Assembly: GCF_025486315.1 (NCBI RefSeq)
Contig: NZ_JAOOPY010000017.1
Location: 62,001-126,000, forward strand
Source: Variovorax sp. N23
GTDB taxonomy: Bacteria > Pseudomonadota > Gammaproteobacteria > Burkholderiales > Burkholderiaceae_C
Reading direction: 5' to 3'
Length of the DNA stretch: 64,000 bases
Positions within the stretch are counted from its first letter, which is position 1. The number at the start of each line of letters is the position of its first letter. Positions 42,521-50,771 of this stretch are shown piece by piece. The translations under genes were made by a program, and so were the position numbers. The notes under the pieces were generated by a model. It ran no database searches, was not told the origin of the DNA, and was given only the letters and a program-made list of their open reading frames with translations.

Positions 42521-44091
42521 GCGTGCAGCTCCTGCTCGCGCAGTCGGAAGCGTTGGATCTTGCCCGTCGCGGTCTTGGGCAGTTCGTCGACGAACTCGAT
42601 GAAGCGGGGGTACTTGTAGGCGGCCAGGTGCTGCTTGACGAAGGCCTTGAGTTCCTCGGCGCTGCACGATTGGTTCGACTTCAGCACCACGAAGGCCTTG
42701 GTCTTGGTCAGGCCGTCGTCGTCTTGCTTGCCGATGACGGCGGCTTCGAGCACCGCCGGGTGGCGCATCAGCGTGGCCTCGACCTCGAAGGGGGACACAT
42801 AGATGCCGCTGACCTTCAGCATGTCGTCGCTGCGGCCGGCGTAGGTGTAGTAGCCGTCGGCGTCGCGCGAGTACTTGTCGCCGCTCTGCGTCCAGCCGTC
42901 GCGGAAGGTCTGGCTGCTCTTCTCGGGGTTGCCCCAGTACATGAGCGCGCTGCTCGGTCCCTTGATGTAGAGGTCGCCGACTTCTCCATCCGGCACGGGC
43001 CGGCCGTCTTCTCCGCGCAGTTCGATCTGGTAGCCCTCCACCGGACGCCCCGTGGTGCCGTAGCGGATGTCGCCGGGCCGGTTGGAGAGGAAGATGTGCA
43101 GCATCTCGGTGGAGCCGATGCCGTCGATGATCTCGCAGCCGAAGTGCGCCTTGAAGCGCTGTGCGATCTCGCCCGGCAGCGCCTCGCCCGCCGACGAGCA
43201 CATGCGCAGCGCCACGCTGTCGCGCGCGGGCAGCGACGGCGACGCGAGCATGCCGGCGAAGCCGGTGGGCGCGCCGAAGAACACGGTGGGTTTCACGCCC
43301 GTGGCCTCGTCCGGGAGCGCGGTGCCGGTCCAGCGCTTGAAGGTCGCGTCGGGCGTCGGCCGCTCGGCCATCAGCACGACGGTCGCGCCGACCGACAGCG
43401 GGAAGGTCAACCCGTTGCCCAGCCCGTAGGCGAAGTACAGCTTGGCGGCGGAGAAGCAGATGTCGTCCTCGGTGAGTGCGAGCACCGGCTTGCCGTAGAG
43501 CTCGGCGGTCCACCACGGGTTGCCGTGGGTGTGGACCGTGCCCTTGGGCCGCCCGGTCGAGCCCGAGGAATAGAGCCAGAAGGCATGGTCCTGCGGGCCG
43601 GTCGCGGCCGGCCGGGCCAGCGGAGGGTGTGCGCCGATGGCGGCGTCCAGGTCGCTCGCGCCGCTGGGCAGCGCGGCGGTGGGCTGCGAGACGAAGAGCT
43701 GGCGCAGCGCATGCGGCGACTTGGACATGGCGTCCTGCAGCACCGGCAGCAGCGCGCCCGACACCAGCGCCGCGACGGCGCCGCTGTGCTCGAGCATGTA
43801 GGCATAGTCGTCGGCCGTGAGCAGGGTGTTGACCGCGACGGGCACCACGCCGGCGTAGAGACATCCGAGGAAGCTCACCGGCCAGTCGCTGGTGTCGAGC
43901 TGCAGCAGCAGCACGCGTTCTTCGGGCTGCACGCCGGCCGACTGCAGCGCGCTGGCGAGGCGGCGCGCCCGGACTTCCAGGCCGCCGTAGCTGAGCGTGC
44001 CGCGGTCGTCGATGTAGGCGAGCTTGGCGGCCCGCTCGCGGTTGAGTGCGAACAGGTGTTCGGCGAAATTGAAGTCGGTGGGCAAGCTCAT
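42517..44091 (-). CDS. bclA: Benzoate-CoA ligase
   Basis: A 524-residue ANL-superfamily ligase of the benzoate-CoA ligase group. The ATP motif is YSSGSTGRPKGTVHTH, the core motif IDGIGSTEMLHIF, and the catalytic lysine is in PKTATGKIQRF. It makes benzoyl-CoA from benzoate, ATP and CoA, the entry step of the box pathway. It lies between boxD and the hydrolase gene on the minus-strand operon. Confidence 0.95.
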   Translation of the reverse strand: MSLPTDFNFAEHLFALNRERAAKLAYIDDRGTLSYGGLEVRARRLASALQSAGVQPEERVLLLQLDTSDWPVSFLGCLYAGVVPVAVNTLLTADDYAYMLEHSGAVAALVSGALLPVLQDAMSKSPHALRQLFVSQPTAALPSGASDLDAAIGAHPPLARPAATGPQDHAFWLYSSGSTGRPKGTVHTHGNPWWTAELYGKPVLALTEDDICFSAAKLYFAYGLGNGLTFPLSVGATVVLMAERPTPDATFKRWTGTALPDEATGVKPTVFFGAPTGFAGMLASPSLPARDSVALRMCSSAGEALPGEIAQRFKAHFGCEIIDGIGSTEMLHIFLSNRPGDIRYGTTGRPVEGYQIELRGEDGRPVPDGEVGDLYIKGPSSALMYWGNPEKSSQTFRDGWTQSGDKYSRDADGYYTYAGRSDDMLKVSGIYVSPFEVEATLMRHPAVLEAAVIGKQDDDGLTKTKAFVVLKSNQSCSAEELKAFVKQHLAAYKYPRFIEFVDELPKTATGKIQRFRLREQELHA

Positions 44092-44158
44092 CGTGTGTCT
44101 CCTGGTGTCTGCGGCGCGGTGGTGCGCTCTTCTGTGTGCATGTCGCGGGCGCGGGGCG

Positions 44159-45712
44159 CTAGCCGAGGCCCAGCCCGGCCAGCACCGCCGGGCTCGCCTG
44201 CACCGCGCTGCGGCGGTGGTAGAAGTCCAGCGCCCGCAGGCCGCCGAGTTCCGCGCCGCCGCCGGCGCGCCCCGGGCCGCCATGCAGCGACATCGGCATC
44301 ACGTTGCCGTGGCCGGTGTGGGTCTGCGCCACGTCGGGGCTGACCACATGCACCCGGCCATGGCTGGCCGCGAGCTGCACCGCGGTGCGTGCCAGCGCTG
44401 TGTCGTCGCTGCCGTAGAGCGAGGTGACCAGCGAGCCCTGGCCGCGATGCGCCAGCGCGATTGCGTGGTCGAGGTCGCGGTAGGCGAGCAGGGTCGCCAC
44501 GGGGCCGAAGACCTCCACGTCGTGCACCGAGTCCGCCGCGTCGGCGTCCTTGGCGCCCAGCAGCACCGGGCCGATGCAGGCCGCGATGGCGGGGTCGGCG
44601 TCGACCAGCGCCTGCGCGCTGCCGTCGTGCAGCACCGTGGTCTGGCGCTGCAGCGTCGACAGGCCCTCGCGCACCGCGTTCAGCTGCGCACGGCTCACCA
44701 GCGAGCCCATGCGCACGCTCTCGTTGCGCGGGTTGCCGACGGTGACGCCGCGCAGCTTGGCGCCGATCGCCTCGGCCGCCGCGTCGTAGACGCCGGCCGG
44801 CACGAGGATGCGGCGGATCGCGGTGCACTTCTGGCCGCTCTTGACGGTCATCTCGCGCACCACCTCGCGCACCAGCAGGTTGAAGGCGTCGGTGCCCGGC
44901 GTGGCGTCGGGCAGCAGCAGCGCCGAGTTGAGGCTGTCCGCCTCGATGTTGACGCGCACCGAGCGCTGCGCCACCGCCGCGTGCGAGCGGATCAGCGCGC
45001 CGGTCTCGGCCGAGCCGGTGAAGGAGACAACGTCGAAGGGCTGCAGCTGATCCATCAGCCCGTTCGAGCTGCCGCAGATCACCGACAGCGCGCCGGCCGG
45101 CAGCACGCCCGCGTCGACCACGTCGCGCACCATGCGCTGCGTGAGCCAGGCGGTCGAGGTGCCGGGCTTGACGATGACGGGCACGCCCGACAGCAGCGCC
45201 GGCGCCGCCTTCTCCCACAGCCCCCAGGCCGGGAAGTTGAAGGCGTTGATGAAGAGCGCGACGCCGCGGGTGGGGACCTGCAGGTGCTGCGAGAGGAAGA
45301 CGGGCTCCTTGCCCAGCTTGACCGCGTCGCCGTCGCGCAGCGCGTGCACGTCGCCCAGCGCCTCGCCCCACTTCGCGTACTGGCCCAGGGTGAAGATCGC
45401 GCCGTCGATGTCGACGGCCGAGTCGTTCTTCACGGTGCCCGAGTTGGCCGTGGCGATCTCGTAGTAGCTGTCGCGATGCGTCTGCAGCACCTTGACGATG
45501 GCGGCGAGCAGTCCGGCGCGCTGGCGATAGCTCAGCGCGCGCAACGCGGCGCCGCCGACATCGCGTGCAAAGCCGAAGGCCGCCGGCAGGTCGAGCCCGG
45601 TCGCGTCGACGCGCGCCAACTCGGTGCCGAGCACCGGGTCGAACAGCGGCACGCCGGCGCCGCTGCCGCTTTGCCAGCGACCGCCGACATGGTTGGGAAG
45701 AAGCTCTGTCAT
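44159..45712 (-). CDS. boxD: 3,4-dehydroadipyl-CoA semialdehyde dehydrogenase (BoxD)
   Basis: A 517-residue aldehyde dehydrogenase of the PaaZ-N/BoxD type. The catalytic Cys is in SGQKCTAI, the glycine motif in SFTGSAETG, and the fold opening in LPNHVGGRWQSG. BoxD oxidises the ring-opened 3,4-dehydroadipyl-CoA semialdehyde with NADP to the acid after BoxC. It is 4 bp after the DUF4863 gene and 67 bp before the ligase gene. Confidence 0.94.
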   Translation of the reverse strand: MTELLPNHVGGRWQSGSGAGVPLFDPVLGTELARVDATGLDLPAAFGFARDVGGAALRALSYRQRAGLLAAIVKVLQTHRDSYYEIATANSGTVKNDSAVDIDGAIFTLGQYAKWGEALGDVHALRDGDAVKLGKEPVFLSQHLQVPTRGVALFINAFNFPAWGLWEKAAPALLSGVPVIVKPGTSTAWLTQRMVRDVVDAGVLPAGALSVICGSSNGLMDQLQPFDVVSFTGSAETGALIRSHAAVAQRSVRVNIEADSLNSALLLPDATPGTDAFNLLVREVVREMTVKSGQKCTAIRRILVPAGVYDAAAEAIGAKLRGVTVGNPRNESVRMGSLVSRAQLNAVREGLSTLQRQTTVLHDGSAQALVDADPAIAACIGPVLLGAKDADAADSVHDVEVFGPVATLLAYRDLDHAIALAHRGQGSLVTSLYGSDDTALARTAVQLAASHGRVHVVSPDVAQTHTGHGNVMPMSLHGGPGRAGGGAELGGLRALDFYHRRSAVQASPAVLAGLGLG

Positions 45713-45716
45713 GGCA

Positions 45717-46184
45717 TCAAACTTTGGTGAACTGGATCTGCCCTTCGGGCAGCAGGTAGAGGATGAGTGCGCGGCCGTTGTCGACGGTCGGGTGGTGGGC
45801 GCTGCCCGGTGGGTACACGCACCAGCCGGCCGGGCGGCCGTCGAAGGTCGCGTCGCCCTCGATCGGCATGATCAGGTCGATCTCGCCGTTGGGATGCGTG
45901 TGGTGCGGGCCGGCGAGGTCGGCCATGTCGACCACGTCCACCGAGAAGCGGTGCAGGGCGTCTTCGGGCTTGAAGGGGCGGCCGTAGCGGATGCCGCCGC
46001 CTTCGCGCTCGCAGAGCCAGCCCTCGGCCACGCCCTCGATGCAGGCGGCCTTGAGGCGTGCATAGGTCGGGGTGTCCGCGCCGTGTTCCGCGTTCAGCCA
46101 GCGGTCCAGCGTGTCGTCCAGCGGCCGGCCTGCGATCTGCGTGCTCAGGTCCGCGATCAATTGATGGAATGCTTGCTTGGACAT
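45717..46184 (-). CDS. DUF4863-family protein of the box cluster
   Basis: A 155-residue protein that I place in the DUF4863 family (relatives of the 4-hydroxylaminobenzoate lyase PnbB). The cupin-like core shows HPNGEIDLIMP with His and Glu positions suited to bind metal, and GWCVYPPGSAHHPTV follows. It is the first gene after the divergent promoter and a recurrent member of box clusters. Its role there is unknown; isomerising or hydrolysing a pathway intermediate is a guess. Confidence 0.8.
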   Translation of the reverse strand: MSKQAFHQLIADLSTQIAGRPLDDTLDRWLNAEHGADTPTYARLKAACIEGVAEGWLCEREGGGIRYGRPFKPEDALHRFSVDVVDMADLAGPHHTHPNGEIDLIMPIEGDATFDGRPAGWCVYPPGSAHHPTVDNGRALILYLLPEGQIQFTKV

Positions 46185-46229
46185 GGGTCTTCTTTGGCGG
46201 GCGTCGTGGTTCGTAGGGTTCGGGGCGGT

Positions 46230-46311
46230 TGCAGCTTTCGGTGGCGTGCAGTATCTTGCGCTCGATCAAACAATAAGCAGCAAAATGCAGCATGTCAAGC
46301 AACATAATGCA
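46230..46311. promoter_or_regulatory. BoxR-type control region, divergent side
   Basis: Four TGCA elements (46230, 46247, 46286 and 46308) lie in the gap between the DUF4863 gene and boxR. The last two are 22 bp apart, about two helical turns. The stretch CTTGCGCTCGAT (46255-46266) recurs inverted at 47397-47408 before boxC. TGCA repeats are the known BoxR recognition element. Confidence 0.6.
46270..46298 (-). promoter_or_regulatory. Sigma-70-type promoter for the minus-strand box operon
   Basis: Read on the minus strand: TTGACA (46298-46293), a 17-bp spacer, and TATTGT (46275-46270). The -35 is perfect and the -10 matches at four of six. A TGCA element lies inside the spacer, so BoxR binding could block the polymerase. 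It would drive the DUF4863 to livF operon. Confidence 0.6.
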
Positions 46312-46364
46312 TGTATGGCGTTTACCCTGAGCGCGCAAAATCGAGGCATCGAATGAGGATTTCC

Positions 46365-47300
46365 ATGACTGAGGAAGCAGGGCAGGGTGGCGGCGCCGTG
46401 GCGGGTGCGATCGATACGGCCATCGCCGAAGCGACGCGCCATCCGCTGCTCGCCGTGCTCGGCGAGCGCGTCCGCAGCCTGCGCGCACAGCGCGGTCTCA
46501 CGCGCAAGGCGGTGGCCCTGGCGGCCGACGTGTCGGAACGCCACCTGGCGAACCTGGAGTACGGCACCGGCAATGCCTCGATCCTGGTGCTGCAGCAGGT
46601 GGCGCAGGCCCTGCACTGCTCGCTCGCCGAACTCGTCGGCGACATCACGACCAGTTCGCCCGAATGGCTGCTGATCCGCGAACTGCTCGAGCACCGCAGC
46701 GAAGCCGATCTGCGGCGCGCCCGCATCGCCCTGGGCGAACTGCTGGGCAGCGGCCGCGGCGACTCGGCGCGCCACCGCCGCATCGCGCTGATCGGGCTGC
46801 GCGGGGCGGGCAAGTCGACCCTCGGGCCGATGCTGGCGCAGGACCTCGACGTGCCCTTCATCGAGCTGAGCCGCGAGATCGAGAAGCTCGCCGGCTGCAG
46901 CGTGCGCGAGATCCATGACCTCTATGGCACCAACGCGTACCGGCGCTACGAGCGGCGCGCGCTGGAGGAAACCGTGCAGATCCACAGCGAGGTGGTGATC
47001 GCCACGCCCGGCGGCATCGTGTCCGATCCTGCCACCTTCAACGAGTTGCTGGCGCATTGCACCACCGTCTGGCTGCGTGCTGCGCCCGAGGAGCACATGG
47101 GCCGTGTCGTGGCGCAGGGCGACACCCGCCCGATCGCCGCCAGCAAGGAGGCGATGGAAGACCTGCATCGCATCCTCGATGGGCGCGCGGCCTTCTACTC
47201 GAAGGCCGACCTGACGGTCGACACCAGCGGCCAGACGCTGGCGCAGAGCTTCGACGTGCTGCGCGGCGCTGTGCGCGCGGCGATCGCCGCGGCGGGCTGA
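46365..47300 (+). CDS. boxR: BoxR, XRE-type regulator fused to a shikimate-kinase-like domain
   Basis: A 311-residue regulator. An N-terminal XRE helix-turn-helix (about residues 30-90; AALAADVSERHLANLEYG-like, here VALAADVSERHLANLE) is joined to a C-terminal shikimate kinase-like domain with the P-loop GLRGAGKSTLG. This fusion is the hallmark of BoxR/BzdR, where the kinase-like domain binds benzoyl-CoA and releases repression. The ATG at 46365 has GAGGA 5 nt upstream. It lies at the centre of the box locus, with TGCA elements at both flanking promoters. Confidence 0.94.
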   Translation: MTEEAGQGGGAVAGAIDTAIAEATRHPLLAVLGERVRSLRAQRGLTRKAVALAADVSERHLANLEYGTGNASILVLQQVAQALHCSLAELVGDITTSSPEWLLIRELLEHRSEADLRRARIALGELLGSGRGDSARHRRIALIGLRGAGKSTLGPMLAQDLDVPFIELSREIEKLAGCSVREIHDLYGTNAYRRYERRALEETVQIHSEVVIATPGGIVSDPATFNELLAHCTTVWLRAAPEEHMGRVVAQGDTRPIAASKEAMEDLHRILDGRAAFYSKADLTVDTSGQTLAQSFDVLRGAVRAAIAAAG

Positions 47301-47341
47301 CCCCGCCGCTGGCGACGCGCCGACTCCGGGTTTTCCTGAAC

Positions 47342-47416
47342 TGCAGAAAAGTGCAACAGGCATTGACTTGCCTGTTGATGTGCATGATGATGCATGTATC
47401 GAGCGCAAGAAATGCA
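47342..47416. promoter_or_regulatory. BoxR-type operator cluster before boxC
   Basis: Five TGCA elements at 47342, 47352, 47381, 47391 and 47413. Two pairs form TGCA-N6-TGCA (47342-47355 and 47381-47394), the spacing reported for BoxR operators. The 22-bp step from 47391 to 47413 repeats that seen on the divergent side. The second pair covers the -10 of the predicted promoter. Confidence 0.65.
47363..47391 (+). promoter_or_regulatory. Sigma-70-type promoter for boxCBA
   Basis: TTGACT (47363-47368), a 17-bp spacer, and GATGAT (47386-47391). The -35 matches at five of six and the -10 at four of six. The predicted start near 47398 leaves a leader of about 55 nt before boxC. The TGCA-N6-TGCA pair overlaps the -10, which fits repression. 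Confidence 0.6.
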
Positions 47417-47453
47417 TTATGTTTCTTGTTTCTGCGGCCCACGGAGACCCTTC

Positions 47454-49127
47454 ATGACCGACACAGCCCCCCAGCCCCCCCGCGTTGACTACCGCACCGA
47501 GCCGGCCCAGTACCGGCACTGGCATCTCGCCGTCGAGGGCGCGGTCGCGCGCCTGACCCTCGACATCGCGGAAGACGGCGGCATCCGCCCGGGCTACAAG
47601 CTCAAGCTCAACAGCTACGACCTCGGGGTCGACATCGAGCTCAACGATGCGCTCAACCGCGTGCGCTTCGAGCATCCGGAGGTGCAGTCGGTCATCGTGA
47701 CCAGCGGCAAGGACCGCATCTTCTGTTCGGGTGCCAACATCTTCATGCTGGGCGTCTCCAGCCATGCCTGGAAGGTGAACTTCTGCAAGTTCACCAACGA
47801 GACGCGCAACGGCATCGAGGACAGCTCGAAGCATTCAGGCCTGAAGTTCCTGGCGGCGGTCAACGGCGCCTGCGCGGGCGGCGGCTACGAACTGGCGCTG
47901 GCCTGCGACGAGATCGTGCTGGTCGACGACCGCTCTTCCGCCGTCTCGCTGCCCGAAGTCCCGCTGCTGGGCGTGCTGCCCGGCACCGGCGGCCTCACGC
48001 GGGTGACCGACAAGCGCCATGTGCGGCATGACCTGGCGGACATCTTCTGCACCAGCGTGGAAGGCGTGCGGGGCCAGCGCGCGGTCGACTGGCGCCTGGT
48101 CGACGCGATCGCCAAGCCGGCCCAGTTCGCCGCGGCCGTGCAGGAGCGTGCCGCCAAGCTGGCAGGGGGCAGCCAGCGGCCCGGCAAGGGCGCGAAGGGC
48201 GTGACGCTGTCGCGCATCGAGCGCGAAGACGGCCCCGACACCCTGCGCTATGCGCATGTCGGCGTCGACATCGACCGCGCCCGCCGCACCGCGACGCTCA
48301 CCGTCAAGGCGCCCACGGGCGCGCAGCCGACCGACATCGCAGGCATCGAGGCCGCCGGCGCCGCCTGGTGGCCGCTCGCGATGTGCCGCCAGCTGGACGA
48401 CGCCATCCTGAACCTGCGCACCAACGAACTCGACGTGGGCACCTGGCTGCTCAAGACCGAGGGCGACGCGCAGGCCGTGCTGGCCAGCGACGCCCTGATG
48501 CTCGCCCACCAGGACCACTGGCTGGTGCGCGAGACCATCGGCGCACTGCGCCGCACGCTGGCGCGGCTGGACGTGTCGTCGCGCAGCCTCTTCGCACTTA
48601 TCGAGCCGGGCTCCGCCTTCGCCGGCACGCTGGCCGAGATCGCCTTCGCGGCCGACCGCACCTACATGCTCGCGCTGCCCGACGACGCGGAGCGCGCGCC
48701 CACGCTCACGCTCAACGAATTCAACTTCGGCTTCTACCCGCTGGTGAACGACCAGAGCCGGCTGCAGCGCCGCTTCTACGAGGAGGCATCGCCGCTCGAG
48801 GCCGCGCGCGGCGCCATCGGCAAGGCATTGGACGCGGACGCCGCGCTGGCGCTTGGCCTGGTGACCGCGGCCCCCGACGACATCGACTGGGAAGACGAGC
48901 TGCGCATGGCCATCGAGGAGCGTGCCGCCATGTCCCCTGATGCGTTGACCGGGCTGGAGGCCAACCTGCGCTTCGCCAGCAAGGAAAACATGAACACCCG
49001 CATCTTCGGCCGGCTCACCGCCTGGCAGAACTGGATCTTCAACCGCCCGAACGCGGTCGGCGCCAAGGGCGCGCTGAAGGTCTACGGCACCGGCGAGAAG
49101 GCCGGCTTCGATCTGAACCGCGTCTGA
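47454..49127 (+). CDS. boxC: 2,3-epoxybenzoyl-CoA dihydrolase (BoxC)
   Basis: A 557-residue enzyme of the enoyl-CoA hydratase/crotonase superfamily with two crotonase-like halves. The first half has the oxyanion region FCSGANIFMLG and NGACAGGGYELALACDEI. BoxC opens the epoxide and ring of 2,3-epoxybenzoyl-CoA using two waters, giving formate and 3,4-dehydroadipyl-CoA semialdehyde. The ATG at 47454 is chosen over a longer start that would enter the operator. It heads the boxC-boxB-boxA operon. Confidence 0.96.
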   Translation: MTDTAPQPPRVDYRTEPAQYRHWHLAVEGAVARLTLDIAEDGGIRPGYKLKLNSYDLGVDIELNDALNRVRFEHPEVQSVIVTSGKDRIFCSGANIFMLGVSSHAWKVNFCKFTNETRNGIEDSSKHSGLKFLAAVNGACAGGGYELALACDEIVLVDDRSSAVSLPEVPLLGVLPGTGGLTRVTDKRHVRHDLADIFCTSVEGVRGQRAVDWRLVDAIAKPAQFAAAVQERAAKLAGGSQRPGKGAKGVTLSRIEREDGPDTLRYAHVGVDIDRARRTATLTVKAPTGAQPTDIAGIEAAGAAWWPLAMCRQLDDAILNLRTNELDVGTWLLKTEGDAQAVLASDALMLAHQDHWLVRETIGALRRTLARLDVSSRSLFALIEPGSAFAGTLAEIAFAADRTYMLALPDDAERAPTLTLNEFNFGFYPLVNDQSRLQRRFYEEASPLEAARGAIGKALDADAALALGLVTAAPDDIDWEDELRMAIEERAAMSPDALTGLEANLRFASKENMNTRIFGRLTAWQNWIFNRPNAVGAKGALKVYGTGEKAGFDLNRV

Positions 49128-49159
49128 TCTCGAACCCACGCATACGCCAAGGAAACGCC

Positions 49160-50587
49160 ATGAGCACCGTCAACTACAGCGACAAGATCCCGAACAACGT
49201 CAACCTCAGCGAAGACCGCACCCTGCAGCGCGCGCTCGAGGGTTGGCAGCCGAATTTCGTGAACTGGTGGGACGACGTAGGCCCCGACGGTTCGACCGCC
49301 TACGACGTCTACCTGCGCACCGCGGTCAGCGTCGATCCGCAGGGCTGGGCGCAGTTCGGCCACGTCAAGATGCGCGACTACCGCTGGGGCATCTTCCTGA
49401 ACCCGGGCGATGCGAATCGCGAGATTCATTTTGGCGACCACAAGGGTGAGAAGGCCTGGCAGGACGTGCCGGGCGAGCACCGCGCCAACCTGCGCCGCAT
49501 CATCGTGACGCAGGGCGACACCGAGCCGGCGTCGGTCGAGCAGCAGCGCCACCTGGGCCTGACCGCGCCCAGCATGTACGACCTGCGCAACCTCTACCAG
49601 ATCAATGTGGAAGAGGGCCGCCACCTGTGGGCGATGGTCTACCTGCTGCACAAGCACTTCGGCCGCGACGGCCGGGAAGAGGGGGAGGCGCTGCTGCAGC
49701 GCCAGTCGGGCGACGTCGACAACCCGCGCATCCTCGGCGCGTTCAACGAGAAGACGCCCGACTGGCTGGCCTTCTTCATGTTCACCTACTTCACGGACCG
49801 CGACGGCAAGTTCCAGCTGTCGGCCCTGGCCGAAAGTGCCTTCGATCCGCTGGCGCGCACCACCAAGTTCATGCTGACCGAGGAAGCGCATCACATGTTC
49901 GTGGGCGAGAGCGGCGTGTCGCGCGTGCTGGCGCGCACGGCGCAGGTGATGAACGAGCTGAAGACCGACGACCCGCAGAAGGTGCGGGCGGCCGGCGCCA
50001 TCGATCTGGGCACCATCCAGCGCTACCTGAACTTCCACTACAGCGTGACCATCGACCTGTTCGGCGCCGACCAGTCGAGCAATGCCGCCATCTTCTACAG
50101 CTCGGGCCTGAAGGGGCGCTATGAAGAAGGCAAGCGCACCGACGACCACGTGCTCAAGGGCCAGACCTACAAGGTGCTCGAGGTGAAAGACGGTCAGCTC
50201 GGCGAGAAGGACGTGCCGATGCTCAACGCCCTCAACGAGGTGCTGCGCGACGACTTCATCAAGGATTCGATGGCCGGTGTCAACCGTTGGAACAAGGTGC
50301 TCGAGAAGGCCGGCATCCCCACGCGCCTGAGCGTGCCGCACAAGGCTTTCAACCGCCAGATCGGCGCGCTCGCCGGCATCAAGATGTCGCCCGAGGGGCG
50401 CGTGGTGAACGAGGCGGAGTGGGCCGCGAAGAAGGGCGAATGGCTGCCGACGTCGGAGGACTTCGCCTTCGTCTCCTCGCTGATGGGCCGCGTGGTCGAC
50501 CCGGGCAGGTTCGCCGGCTGGATCGCGCCGCCGGTGATGGGCATCAACCGCCAGCCCGTCGACTTCGAGTACGTGCGCTTCGGGTGA
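49160..50587 (+). CDS. boxB: Benzoyl-CoA 2,3-epoxidase subunit B (BoxB)
   Basis: A 475-residue class I diiron oxygenase. Helical iron-ligand motifs are visible: EEGRHLWAMVYLLHKHF and, later, TEEAHHMFVGE, which give the Glu/His carboxylate-bridged site. BoxB inserts one oxygen atom into benzoyl-CoA to form the 2,3-epoxide, using electrons from BoxA. It follows boxC by 32 bp. A structured repeat separates it from boxA. Confidence 0.96.
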   Translation: MSTVNYSDKIPNNVNLSEDRTLQRALEGWQPNFVNWWDDVGPDGSTAYDVYLRTAVSVDPQGWAQFGHVKMRDYRWGIFLNPGDANREIHFGDHKGEKAWQDVPGEHRANLRRIIVTQGDTEPASVEQQRHLGLTAPSMYDLRNLYQINVEEGRHLWAMVYLLHKHFGRDGREEGEALLQRQSGDVDNPRILGAFNEKTPDWLAFFMFTYFTDRDGKFQLSALAESAFDPLARTTKFMLTEEAHHMFVGESGVSRVLARTAQVMNELKTDDPQKVRAAGAIDLGTIQRYLNFHYSVTIDLFGADQSSNAAIFYSSGLKGRYEEGKRTDDHVLKGQTYKVLEVKDGQLGEKDVPMLNALNEVLRDDFIKDSMAGVNRWNKVLEKAGIPTRLSVPHKAFNRQIGALAGIKMSPEGRVVNEAEWAAKKGEWLPTSEDFAFVSSLMGRVVDPGRFAGWIAPPVMGINRQPVDFEYVRFG

Positions 50588-50593
50588 AGGACT

Positions 50594-50697
50594 GTTGCTC
50601 GCCCCCAGGTTGCCCGGCACTTCGTGTCCGGGCGCCCACCCCCTACCGGGGGCAACACCAGCGGCCTGGCAAAGCCAGTTCCGCGGTGTTTCACGAA
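50594..50697. repeat. REP-like double hairpin between boxB and boxA
   Basis: About 100 bp able to form two hairpins: 50612-50633 (GCCCGG / CCGGGC arms), and 50654-50690 with arms AACACC-a-GCGG-c-CTGGC and GCCAG-tt-CCGC-GGTGTT. The element, including CCACCCCCTACCGGGGG, resembles a dispersed intergenic repeat that I recall from Variovorax and Acidovorax genomes. Lying inside the box operon, it may alter mRNA stability or read-through. Confidence 0.55.
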
Positions 50698-50771
50698 GGA
50701 GTCTGCGCGTCGCGCGGCCTTGAGCAGCACAATCGTCGCGCGGCTTCGGTCGCCTGCGACAGGAGGACAAC

